Below, piece by piece: positions 12,433-23,430 of a DNA stretch of 64,000 nucleotides. A program made the position numbers and the translations under genes. Source of the DNA: Girardinichthys multiradiatus (lineage: Eukaryota; Chordata; Actinopteri; Cyprinodontiformes; Goodeidae). Positions within the stretch are counted from its first letter, which is position 1, and every line of letters starts with the position of its first letter. Location of the stretch: the NCBI RefSeq assembly GCF_021462225.1, contig NC_061795.1, positions 47,642,880 to 47,706,879 on the forward strand, read 5' to 3'. The notes under the pieces are model-generated. The model was not told the origin of the DNA. It saw only the letters and a list, made by a program, of their open reading frames with translations, and made no database searches.

Positions 12433-13129
12433 AACATTTTATTCTCAAATATGGGCGCCGTCATATTCTAACTATCAACATGAACTGTTTTAAAGTGGTA
12501 AGATTGTTTAATAATCTGACTATCTTGACACAAGAATAAGCAGACAGAGCTGCTTTTTCTACTTTATTCACTTAAAAAATCAGTTCTTGACTTTCCACTT
12601 TTTAGTTTTAGAACATAACAAAATCTAATTAATAAAAAATTTATTAATTAATAAAAATAACAAAAAAATATTTTTTGCTGCTGACCAAAGTAAAGAAAAT
12701 GATTTATTTTTATTTATTTTTCTTGATTGAAGGATACAGAAAACATGACGTACTGAACCGTGTGTGCACCGTTGCACCTCGAACATTTACTGCACATCCG
12801 TTTCTGCTAAAGTCGCATTAGTTGTCAAACTAATCTGCCCTAGAAAAGCATGCCTTGTCATTTTTTATTTTTACCAACATTTTCAAGTTTTCGACAAATT
12901 CCTGTTGACAGCTTCCAACGTTTCTGAGCACACAAAGAGTGAGTTAGGAGAACAAAGCCTTTAAAAGGCTAAAGACAGAATACGTTTTACCAAACATTCA
13001 GACTGAAGCACAGATCATCTTGTTTGGTACATTTTTCAGCTGTTGATTAAACGAACCTCACAAAAACAGTTTTCAAGTCCAGTAATTATGATAGTTTCTT
13101 GGCAAAGCACGACACCCTGGCTGTCTTTT
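12433..13129. other. AT-rich sequence, no gene recognised
   Basis: It includes a very AT-rich island at 12600-12720 (aataaaaaatttattaatta). The 66-codon frame at 12764-12964 matches nothing I recognise. Confidence 0.4.
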
Positions 13130-13430
13130 TCTGGAGAAGAGTATAAATGAAGACTAGTGAGAGCAAAAAGGGAAACCTCATAATGGGCAGAAAGCTTTAG
13201 ATAGCTAGCAATCAGGATGTGAAAACCAATTACTGAAGAAAACTTAAGCGTTTACTACAGTTTTCAGTGCTGTGAAAACATTGCTATTCTTGTGAGAGCT
13301 GTAATTTCTCATTCATCACAGGCTTTTAAGCTCACATTTTCATCACGCAAATCAGAGAAATCAATTTATCCTCCCCTCTGATTTTAGACATCAATTATGG
13401 ATGTCAAGGAGGGAAAATATGCTGCGTAAT
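13130..13430. other. candidate conserved noncoding element
   Basis: A repeat-free block ending in acatcaattatggatgtc and containing atcaatttatcc, with CAATT/ATTA homeodomain-type cores. No coding potential. Conservation is untested. Confidence 0.25.
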
Positions 13431-13654
13431 TTTTGAGAAATATGTTTTTTTTCTTAAAGTAATACAATAATTTTAAATTATATGTTTAACAGCTTCAAAA
13501 GCTCCTGCTCCGGTTTACTTAGTGGGTTTTTGGACCACGCTTTGATTGGATCCTGTTATGCCTGGACCCTGATGAAGCCCCGAAAGGTTCTGGAGGGCAG
13601 AGCACCCAGAGACTGGGGAAAAGAATGGGGAGGCATCGATGCCAGGCTGAGGTC

Positions 13655-13965
13655 TCCAAAAAGGTGTGTGTTCCTGTCTTGGCATCACAGTGAGAACCAT
13701 TTTCCCGATTTCACCATCAAATTGAGGACCGTTTGTACCAAAGTGAGGACATTTTGCTGGTCCTCACGACCTATTTTGCTAACGGTTAGGTTTAGGACTA
13801 AGATGTGAATTGAGTTTAGGTTAAGGTTAGGGTTAGGCATGCACTGGTAATGGTTAGGTTTAGGGTTATTGTCAGGGTTAGGGCATAGAAAGGGTTGAAA
13901 ATGACTGAAAATCAATGGAAGTCAATGGGAGTCAACACATGGTCCACACTACATATAGCAAAACA

Positions 13966-13968
<3 letters not shown>
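13655..13968 (+). repeat. teleost dispersed repeat with TTAGGG-like array
   Basis: It contains aaagtgaggacattttgctg and ctcacgacctattttgctaa, followed by about 80 bp of degenerate gttaggtttagg / ggttagggttagg units (13786-13888), then aatcaatggaagtcaatggg. It joins directly to a GT microsatellite. I recognise this arrangement as an interspersed repeat common in teleosts rather than a true telomere relic. Confidence 0.7.

Positions 13969-14006
<38 letters not shown>
13969..14006. repeat. (GT)n microsatellite
   Basis: GT repeat of about 18 units with one GC interruption near the end, immediately after the TTAGGG-like repeat. Confidence 0.96.
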
Positions 14007-14159
14007 CTTAAGAGCTCTTATCCCCTGAGCAGTAAACCATGGAGTGCAGAACTCCCCGACCCTACCAATCATTTCATCTACTTCCAAATGTCACAGACCT
14101 TTGTTTGGATCAGTAAGCAGGGAGACCATATGTGTGTGCTTCTGAGACAGAAAAACAGT

Positions 14160-14570
14160 GTTTAGTGCTGATCTCTGCCTCTTATTCAACTATCAACCCG
14201 AGCAAGATGGCTTTCATTAGATATCTCAATTATCACAATTAAAGAAAAGAAATTCATGAGGCATGAAACAGCTCTCCGAATAAATGGTGGCAAGGGAAGC
14301 AGACACATATTTCTCTATTTTGCCTGAAAGAAACCGTTGATTTTTTCTGTTTTTTGGCTCATCTTCCATGTTAGAGTCAATAAGCAGTCGTGTTAAAGGG
14401 GAGAAGGAAGGGAAGAGCAGCGGCGAGGTCAGCGAGGCCGAGGCCAACAATATTAGCAGGAAATAGGTTGGGGCAGGGAACGCTGTAGGCGAGCTGCAGC
14501 TTAACAAGCTATTATTTATTTACAGGAGATTTGTCATTCATGACACAACCTGCACACAACTGGATATTTT
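14160..14570. other. candidate conserved noncoding element
   Basis: A repeat-free block with two CAATTA cores nine bases apart (14227 and 14236) and further homeodomain-like sites (aacaagctattatttattta near 14500). No coding potential. The call is inference from sequence texture. Confidence 0.28.
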
Positions 14571-14579
14571 TATATGCCG

Positions 14580-15560
14580 TCATTACAAATTTTTTTCTAT
14601 GTTGTTTTACTTTAGTTTTCTCGTTTCCTTTTCTTTTTTTGTTCTGTTGTCTTTCACTTCATTTACTCTGTTCTTTTCTGTCTAAAGTCTTTTAACTCTT
14701 TATTCCTTTCTTGGTTCTGCTTCTTGACTCATATTTAAAGTTGCCTTCATTCATTCATTCATTCATTCATTCATCCTGCAGACAGGCCAGTCATTTTTTA
14801 GATAATCCGCTCAGTCTACTGTAAGGAAACGTGGTCATGTACCTAATGAAAACGATCTACCATATTTGGTTTGATCAGGGGAGATTTTTGAATCGGTTGG
14901 CCCCAAAAGAGATCAGAACTAAAATAAATGGAATATGGAGTAAATCAAAGTCTTGAGAAAATGATACACAGTAAAAGTAAATTATGCAGGCGATTTAAAC
15001 ATTCTAATATTTCTTTTAAACTGTGGTTGAAAGCATGTGAGTTTATTTTTGTTTCCTTTAACATTTTTATTGCTCTTCCTTCCTTTTTCTGTACTATTAT
15101 TCCCCTTTTTCCCTTGTAATCTTCCTAGCATTTTCTGTTTCCTTTTTGTTTCTTTCTTTTCTTGTGGTTTTCTCTTCTGTCCTGTCTTTTTTACCCACTT
15201 TCCTTTTTCCTTCTGATTCTTTTTTATAATTTGTCTTTTGCATCTTCAGTTTATCTTACCTGTTTTCCCAAAGCTTTCAATTGTAGTCATTTTACAAATT
15301 TCTTTCTGATAATTTAATGTACTTTTCCATTTTTTTTCCTTTTTTCTTGCCTTATTTATGGTATCCATTTAAATGCTTCCTTCCCCTTATCTTTTATTTC
15401 TTCCATCTAATTTCTATTTTTAACATCTCTTCTTTTTCCACATTATTTCCTTCCCTTTTTTGTTTCTCCACCTTTTCCCCTCTTTTTTGTCCTTCTCTTA
15501 TTTGTTTTTCATTCATTTCTTTCCCTTCTTCAGTGACCTCACCTTTTCTTCCTTCTTCTC
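14580..15560 (+). repeat. 1-kb pyrimidine-rich strand
   Basis: The plus strand is overwhelmingly T and C (runs such as ttccttcccttttttgtttc), with an (ATTC)n microsatellite at 14746-14774 and a more mixed patch at 14810-15010. The opposite strand gives a spurious Lys/Glu-rich frame. Confidence 0.8.
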
Positions 15561-15669
15561 CCGTGCACCCATCCCTCTTTATCCTGCAGAGATCCAGCTT
15601 TATTGGTAGAGCTTTATAGAACCAATACCAGCAGATTAAACCGCTGTCCCTTTCCCTCTCCTTGTTATT

Positions 15670-16110
15670 AAAGCACCCGCTCCGGCACATCTGTGTGCGT
15701 TTGAATCCTCCATCCTCGCTGCAGCTCAGCCTGGACCTGTGTTTATTCGTGTGATTTCACCTGCGTCGCAGTAACCGGTGCATTATTATTATCCAAGCAG
15801 CTCGCAGGCAGCGGGAATGCTCTCCTAAATGAATTCATCTCTCCCACAGTACAGTATGTCAGTGTTTGCATCAACAAATGCAAATCCCAAGTGCCTTAAT
15901 GTCCCTTAATGTTTACACAATGTGTGATGACTGAATAAAGAAACTGTGATTCATGTAATGAATGCAATGAAATAAAGTGCAAACACATTTAGTCATCATA
16001 CGGTGCCGAGTGCGTTTGTTTATGTGTCGTGTTTATGTGATTAGAAGCACTAATAGCTTCCCATCTCCTTCATGTTTGCTCTTATTTCTTGCGCATTTAA
16101 TCCTGTTTTT
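15670..16110. other. candidate conserved noncoding element with octamer site
   Basis: A repeat-free block, GC-richer at its left end, with an exact ATGCAAAT POU octamer at 15878-15885. The next 230 bp are rich in ATTA/CATTTA-like cores. It lies well away from any exon. Regulatory function is inference. Confidence 0.3.
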
Positions 16111-17890
16111 CCACAAGTGTACCTGACTTGTGTGACACGTTGTGGAAGACTAGTGATTTTGTTGTTGTAAGTAAACATTTTGACAACAAGTCACAGTCTA
16201 CCTCAGTGTTTCCCACCCAAACGTCTTTTTTTCCACATGGTGTAAGTTTCTCTTTTCCTCCTAACAGCATCTATACAATTATAATCAGCCCCCTGCATTT
16301 GCTACGTCTGCCCTGAATCCCTCTTTTATAAGTAACATGTGTTTACTGGTGGCAACGCTGAGAACATCTTAATAATGCTTTCTTCGATCAGTAGGGGTCT
16401 GAAAACAAGTGCTTCTCCTCTCATTCTTCAGCAAGTACAAAGAAGACGGAAACTGATGGATTAAATCTCTGAAGGTAACCCGAGACAAAGACAAAAGACA
16501 CGTAATCTGAGTCTTTTGCTCTTATAGTTAACCATCATCAGTGGTTTGATTACAGGAACTGGGATCACCTGGAGGTGGGTGGGGGGATTTTAATGTGGGT
16601 GTCATGGCTCCTCACTCTGGGTGCCACTGCATAACGGGACAGCATGAATACTTGAGGGAAGAAAATCTGTCAGCTGCAGGCAGTATTCTACTTCCTCTTA
16701 AGATGTTAAGTCAACTGGGGGTGGCTCCGCCTGGTGTTGTCTACAGTGAAAGCCCTGTGAGAGACTACATGTCCAAACTGAGATTCTGAGCGGGCACTAA
16801 AGGGGTAAATAGACGGGTCGAACTTAAAGCTACCAGAAAGATTTAACAAATATAGTTTGTCACTTTTAACACCAGATCATGTTCAGTTTCACCATTGTGT
16901 TTAAAAATAATGATTTAATGAATACCTCCCAAAAGAAGCTTCCACACGCCTCTGGTGACTTTGCATAACCTATAAAGCAACTGATCAGAGTTGAAAACAT
17001 TCACAGGTATTTTTCTTGTTTCTTTCTCTGTTTTATTAAAAATCTAATATTCTCCTTCCAGCTGACATATTTTATCAATATGATCTGATCAAACTGATTG
17101 CCTCTTGTGATGTCATCCCTTCAAATAAACACAAAGCTTATCTTGTTTTTTTCTGTGTGCTTTTTAAAAACTTTATATTGTAAACTCCTGCAGTGAAACT
17201 ATATATTCCACTATCCAGCTGTGTTTTTATTGAGATTACTTTTGTTAGCGGAACCCCCCCTCGCACAGACACGACTGGATAGCATTTCTAATGTGGATTA
17301 TTAAACTGAACATTTAAAAAAAAACGGTAAGCTTCATGAAACCTTTATTCTACTTATAAAAACATAAAAAAGAGCAACAGGGTGTTTTGGGTGGGGGTTT
17401 GCATCAAGACAACCTAATATTGATTTATTCTACACTGATTGCAGATTATGAAAACATTGTGTGTGTTTGTGAAACCTGTGGATAAATGTTTGAAATAAAG
17501 TAGGAGTTTGAAATAAAAGTGAAATCTCTTGTCTCATTCTCGGGGGCAGAAGGGAGGGCTCGACCAGGGTAGCGTTCATGCAAGAACAGCTGCTGTTTTG
17601 TTCTCAGATACAAAAATTACTAATAATCTGTAATAAAATCCACAACACAGGCATTTGGGCTTTACTTTTAAACCATGTAATTTAAAATATTCTCAACTGA
17701 AAGATCTTTGAGGAGCATCATCTGTGAAAATCTATGATGTCCCACTTTATGGCATTTCTTTTTCAGCCTTATCTATTATTTATACCCTCAAAGCTCATCT
17801 GGCAAAAGTGAAAATGATTACTTCAAAGTTGCCATTTTTCTGCAATAACCTGGCTTTTACAAAACCAGATCCAACAAGTTAAACTTAAGC
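16111..17890. other. intergenic, no gene recognised
   Basis: No splice-flanked conserved peptide. The 64-codon frame at 16595-16789 resembles no family I know. Confidence 0.4.
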
Positions 17891-18260
17891 GATAATTAAA
17901 GCATGCTTCTGTTCATTCACTGAATCTTTGTTTCACTGTTTGTGAAGTGGAAAGAAAATATACATGGTTATCAAACACTTTTCCAAAACAGATTGGAGAA
18001 TCCGTTAAGCGTAGATCTAACACTTGTTTATGAGGCCAGGAAGAAAGCCATCATAGAAGGAAAGCCATATGAGGGCCTGTTTAACGTTTATCACAAGCCA
18101 TCTAGAAGACACAGCAAAGATGAAAGATGATCAGATGAGACTGAATCAAATAGAAAACTGAACGTTTTGGCCCACATCCATCATGCTGTGGGGAGGCTTT
18201 TCTTTGGCAGGGATGAAGAAGCTAGTCAGACTTGATTGGAAGATCAACTAAAAAGTATTT
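17891..18260 (+). mobile_element. Tc1-type transposon relic
   Basis: Fragments such as gaggccaggaagaaagccat, gagggcctgtttaac and catgctgtggggaggctttt are diagnostic of the middle of fish Tc1 transposase genes (YEGLF- and MLWGG-like peptides). The reading frame is destroyed and the ends are not visible. Confidence 0.75.
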
Positions 18261-19240
18261 TTCTCATTTAACACCTTTAAAAAATATTTTAAATTAAACA
18301 CTTTAAAATGTTAATAATAAAAACCAAGGAACAAAAATAATTTTTTCCCAAATATTTTTGATAAAACCTCCAGGTTTGGTGTTTCCATTGACAAAAAGAG
18401 ATTTTTAGGAACAATGACAGCGCATCCTGATTTTACCTAATGTTGTTTTCAGTGTCTAAAAATAAAACTGTAAGAAAAATCTGTAAGATCTTTGGGAAAT
18501 TTGTAAGGTAAGGTGATGTTGTTGTTGAAACTATTGCCCCCTACTGGCACCTTATGAGTAAGTTTGTGTTTCTGTGAAAATCTCTGCTTGTAATATTGAC
18601 AAAGATGTTTTTTCCAAATAAAGAGAAGAAAAACCGTTGGAAAAAAATAAATAATAAAGGAATTTTGGGTTTACCATCTGATCAGCCATTTTTTTTATAA
18701 AACCACTGGAAATGTTCCTGCTTCTTTGAGATGTGGCTGTAAGAGGACTCTCTCTGGAGCCGCATCACAAAAGCGTTTTCTAGAAAGGTTTAATTTGATT
18801 TAAAATTCATCCATGTAGCTGGATCCAACTAAATACCTAATCAAACATATTTATGGGAACACAGCTGATGTTAGATGGTTCTCCAGATCCTCACAACACT
18901 GTGAAATCAGAGATGAACTGTATGTCAAAGCTTCCCTGATCTTCCTTACTGTAGGAGTACCTAACTGTATCTGAATCTGTAAATCAGTGTGTAACAGCTG
19001 ATTGAAACTGCTGAACACTCTCAATAAAGATGCCTTTTTGAATATTTGTTGTGTGATTTCTGCACGTTAGCTGAAGGTGCAACAAAGAGCTTCAGAAAAC
19101 GTTAATTTCCATCACTTTCTATTCTTTGACTTAATAGTAATATGTTGTGCTACATGTTATCAACCTAAAATCTTTAAATGTTAAAGTTTAGTCATATTTT
19201 AATAACTGAACTTTAATATAATGGTTCTGCCTGTCACAAA
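18261..19240. other. intergenic, no gene recognised
   Basis: AT-rich with short chance frames. Nothing is supportable here. Confidence 0.4.
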
Positions 19241-19244
19241 AATA

Positions 19245-19345
19245 CAGACGCATTCAATGAATTAGAATATTGTTGAAAAGTTCATTTATTACAGTAATTT
19301 ACCTCATTGAGTGAAACACATTATATAGATTGATTATGAGGAATT
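19245..19345. repeat. dispersed fish repeat fragment
   Basis: The phrase gaattagaatattgttgaaa with cagtaatttacctcattgag matches in style a common teleost noncoding repeat. The class is uncertain. Confidence 0.4.
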
Positions 19346-20329
19346 ATGAGGATTTTCTCTTTAACAGGCTAGTAACAAATATGACATTTAGGATTAAAAT
19401 ATTACATCAGACCAGACCAGACTTTTTTGATAAAGAAATGTGGGCTCTTTGAAAGGTATGTTGTATAAATGCTCCAAGGTTGTTTTCAAAAAAGTAAAAG
19501 TTTGAAAAGGTATTTTCAAAAAAATACTCTTATCTGACAAACAATCCTTACTGGAACACATATTCAAATTTTTTGAACATGTTCATCTTAGTGTCCACAG
19601 ACCCTAAATGTTTCCCCTGTTTTTGCCTGCATATGGAGGAAAAAACAAATAAATGACCAAATCAAATAAAGATACACATACAGATATAAAACAAGCAGGA
19701 GCATTATTACTTATTATAAGGATAAAACATATTATAAGGATATTTTGGTGTGGTTGTGCATCACTTTGGCTTCAGTTAAGGCTTCAAACACTTCCTGGTT
19801 TAGGGTTTGGACCAGAACTACATTAAAAACTGCAACTGAAAGACATTGTCCTGAAGAGAGACTCCTTGAGGTTGGGTTGGACAGGGACAGGAACATGGAA
19901 ATTCACTGTTTGTTATCTGTAAAGCTCAAACTCAATCATTCTGGTCATACAACTACTGCCTACTGAGATTATAGATGCTTTTTAAGGAAAATGTTATAAA
20001 AAACTGAACACTTTGAGGGTCTAATTAATGTTTTTGTGCTATGTACAGCACTTGCAGTTACATTGCCTTTACAGATTATTTCTGCTGTGGTTCTGCTTTT
20101 ATTTCGCAGTCTCTATGTCTTTATTTGAATAAAAATTCCTCTGAAAATACGTCGTTTTGTGGAGTAATGTGAAATAAGTCGCAAGAAGTTTCCTCCTGAT
20201 GCCACACAGGCTGATTGCTGTTCAGCGTTGGATACAACAGACCTGTGTGGTAGAAAAAGTTAGGTTGTGTTTGCCTGCGCCGAGACTTGTTTATGATTTG
20301 CACTGTGTACATTTTTCACCTGTACCTGA

Positions 20330-20930
20330 AGTAAACCGAGAGCCTGCAGACCGTTTGTGTGAGCTGATTAATGTGCATATTCCACCCCATTGTACAGCTC
20401 AGCCAGACTCCAACTGCGGCAATCAATTCAATCAGCGGTGCTTATGAAGCCATTACAATCTCGCTGAGAGCAGGTGGGGGCTGCATCCTTCCACTGGCCT
20501 CAGAGTAATTACTGTTTAGTCAAAAAGGAATGGAGGGATGGAAGGAGGGATTGATAGATGGATGGGCAGACTAATAAAACACATCCCTAATGACTCACAT
20601 GTGACTATGAATATGCATTACAGTGCCTGGACGATAAGTGTGGGTGTTGTGAAGTTTGCAGCCCTGTCCGCCCCATTAGAGGAGGGTTCGCAGCGTGTCC
20701 GGAATGTCTGCAGGCCTCTAGGGTGCCTGAGTGGTCTTGAGATGCACCCGGAGCAGAATTACCGGTTCTGCTCCCTCGCTGAGTGGAATGGCAACGACGA
20801 GCATGGACCTCTGACCTCCTGATGACCAGTACGGTCCCTGAGCCAGGACTGGAAAAGCTTCCCCAGCTGCATGTGTAGGAGTGAACTAATGAGGCGCTCA
20901 TTGTTTACTGCTTGTTTTTAACCCTCCAGC
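20330..20930. other. candidate conserved noncoding element
   Basis: A repeat-free block with ctgattaatgtgcat, agtaattactgtttag and mixed composition. Both-strand frames (20538-20822 plus, 20605-20901 minus) overlap each other and resemble no protein, so regulatory rather than coding use is the likelier reading. Confidence 0.25.
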
Positions 20931-21179
20931 ATCCAACTTTGGACCATTGAAATCTCCGCTCTAGGTTGTTTCAAAGCCGCTGCTGCAGCAATCCCGTTTT
21001 AATATGGTTTATCCTGAGAAATACAGAAACTGAGCAGACATGAAATTCTTTTTCCTTCACCTCGCTCACTGCATAATTGTTTCCTTTGTCCGGGTTTATG
21101 AAGAGTCTTAATGTCTTAAATTTAATAACCTCAAATTTAAGACGTCTAAATACACTAGACCGTCAAAGGTTTTGCTCTC

Positions 21180-22015
21180 TCCTCCAAATATTCAAATTCA
21201 GGTGATCAGATCACTTCATTTTCCACAGGTTTGTATAAATCCAGAACCTCAGCTTGCAGACAGCTTCTTTAGACATTAGTGAAACAATGGGTTTCTCTCA
21301 GGAGCTCAGTGACTTCCAGCATGGTACCAATAGGTACCAAATAAAACCGGTGCTGAATATTCCACAGTTAGCTGTTAGTGGGATAATTACAAAGACTGGG
21401 AACACAGCAGCTCATACAGTGGTAGGCAGTGTAAAATCACAGAATGAGGTCAACTGAGGGGCAGAGGTCACCAAGTTTCTGCCGAGTCAGTAGCTACAAA
21501 CCTCCAAACGTCACGAGGCCTTCAGAGTAGCTGAGGAACAGTGCATAGAGAGGTTCATGGAATGGGTTTCCATGGGTGCTGCAACCATACAGGCATCCTG
21601 TCTCTGGACTCTGGAGCACTGGAGATGATTCTCTGGAGATGCCACTCTGCCAGACAATTCAATGGATGAGTCTGGGTTTGGCAGTTGCCATGAGAACAGC
21701 AACTACTGACTGCATTGTGCCAAGAGTAAAGTTTGGTGAAGGGAGGATGATGGTGTGGGGCTGTTTTTCAGGAACTGGCTCCTTAGTTCCAGTGAAAGTA
21801 TCTCTTAATGCTTTTGAACACAAAGATATTTTGGACAATTTTCTGTTCCCAAGTTTGGGGAAACAGTTTGGGGATTGCTGCTTCCGGTCAGAACATGAGT
21901 GAGTACCTGATGGGCGTGGAAGAACTTGACTTGCCTTACCTCATTCCAACAGAACACCTTTTGACCATTCCCCAGGAAGAATGGGGAATTATTATAAAAA
22001 AAGTTATATTAATTT
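21180..22015 (+). mobile_element. Tc1-type transposon relic with internal deletions
   Basis: The start region (cagcttgcagacagcttctt, atgggtttctctcaggagctc) and the later peptides DCIVPRVKFGEGRMMVWGCF and SLVPVKVSLNAFEHKDILDN are recognisable Tc1 transposase segments. Parts of the DNA-binding region and most of the C-terminal catalytic half after LFPSLGKQFGD are deleted or scrambled. Terminal repeats were not identified. Confidence 0.8.
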
Positions 22016-22024
22016 AGGTTAAGG

Positions 22025-22285
22025 ATAAGTCAACGAGCCATCACAAAGGCAGTTTCTTCCCCCAGGCTGTCTGTCTGATGAACACCATACGGCCCTGATC
22101 CAAACCATGCATATTTGCACTAATTCAGCCGTCTTTACTTTGTAAAAAGACTGTTTAAATATTTCCCACCAAACTGTATATATTTATGTTGAAGTTGTCT
22201 GTACATTGAGATCATAGTGAAAGCAAAGTCAGATTTCTTGTGTGCACAAACTTGGCCATTAAAGCTGATTCTGATTCAGGTCACA
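22025..22285 (+). mobile_element. 3' tail of a non-LTR retrotransposon
   Basis: The sequence caaaggcagtttcttccccc, gctgtctgtctgatgaacac and the terminal taaagctgattctgattc form the typical 3' end of a fish LINE with a CTGATT-type tail. No coding part is attached. Confidence 0.6.
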
Positions 22286-22969
22286 TTGGTTTTAAATTTT
22301 AATCGAAATTGTTTCAAATCTTAAATTCTTGCTATAAGCTGCAGATATCTAGTTTTTTTTATTTTTTTTTTATTTTCCGATTTCTCCAAATCTTTATTTT
22401 TTTCCTACGGTTTTTTTCTTACAAACATGCTTCCCATTCCTTCTTCCATCCAGTTTCTCTCTCTTCGAATCTTTTCTTCAACAGACCTTTTTCTTTCTTC
22501 TTTTAGCCTTTATTCAGTGTCTCTCATTATTTTTTTCAGGCATTTCATGTTGCATTTATTATTTTTACCTGTCTTCCCTTTTCCAGAACCCATACATCAT
22601 TAATATGATTATTTGGGGACTAAAAGGTGAAACTTTACATCCTTTAAACTCTTTTGCCGAAAGGAAAACTTAAAATCCATTAAATAAGTATTTTACTCTT
22701 GCAGATTTTAAAACTTCTGTCTAAACGTACTTGGTGTTGCTGAAGGCAAGGCTTAAGGACTCCAGTAGGAACTAAATTGGATCAGGTGAGGATGAGCACA
22801 TCACAAAAGATCTGGCAGCTGGTTGGGTTTATATGATCTGCGGCCAGTTTCTGCCCCCTGCTGTCCAGCTCCTGCAAATCCAACAAGTCTACCAAGTGCT
22901 AATTTAATCAATCAATCAGCTTTTTCACTCTGTCTCAAAGACATATTGGTAAAATCCTGGCTCTTTTCT

Positions 22970-23060
22970 GCAGCAGCATAATCTCACACTGAACATTATA
23001 GAAAAATCCAACATTTAATTCAGCTACATTTATTCAAGAGGACCAATCAGATATTAAGAA
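22970..23060 (+). repeat. dispersed repeat, copy A
   Basis: The segment ctgcagcagcataatctcac through gctacatttattcaagagga is about 80% identical by eye to 61680-61745. Family unknown. Confidence 0.6.
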
Positions 23061-23239
23061 AATTCTGGTTGCTAAAAATAAATCACTGGCGCCAGTCATT
23101 GAAACCATCATTAATCCCTCCAGGTGGTTCTGGAGTCCTGATTCCTCTACTGGATCTGGGGTCTGCGATGCTCATTGAAGATGTTTTTAGTGTCGTTTGA
23201 ACCAAGTTTTGGCTCAATAGAATTTAAAATGTTCTGGGC

Positions 23240-23430
23240 CCATATTCACCAAAAATCCTAGGACTAAAAGTAGCTTCTAGTGAGCTACTTAGAATTTCTC
23301 GATTTTGTCAGAATTTTCCCTCAGTAAGATAAACGTTTTTCATGAAGTATCTTAGGCCTTCAGAGAGCTCCTAACGTAAGGAGATGTTAAGAGTAGTGAG
23401 GACTTTTAGTGAGCTTAAGAGTGTCTGAAG
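23240..23430 (+). mobile_element. PIF/Harbinger-like terminal fragment
   Basis: The sequence gggcccatattcaccaaaaa followed by tcctaggactaaaagtagct and ttaagagtagtgaggac resembles ends of fish Harbinger-type elements. No transposase was seen. Confidence 0.4.

Noticed and set aside
13786..13888. Interstitial telomere
   Set aside because: Units are degenerate and embedded in a dispersed repeat with its own flanks.
15394..15690. Lys/Glu-rich minus-strand frame of 98 codons
   Set aside because: It is the complement of the pyrimidine-rich tract, which rarely makes stops; not a protein gene.
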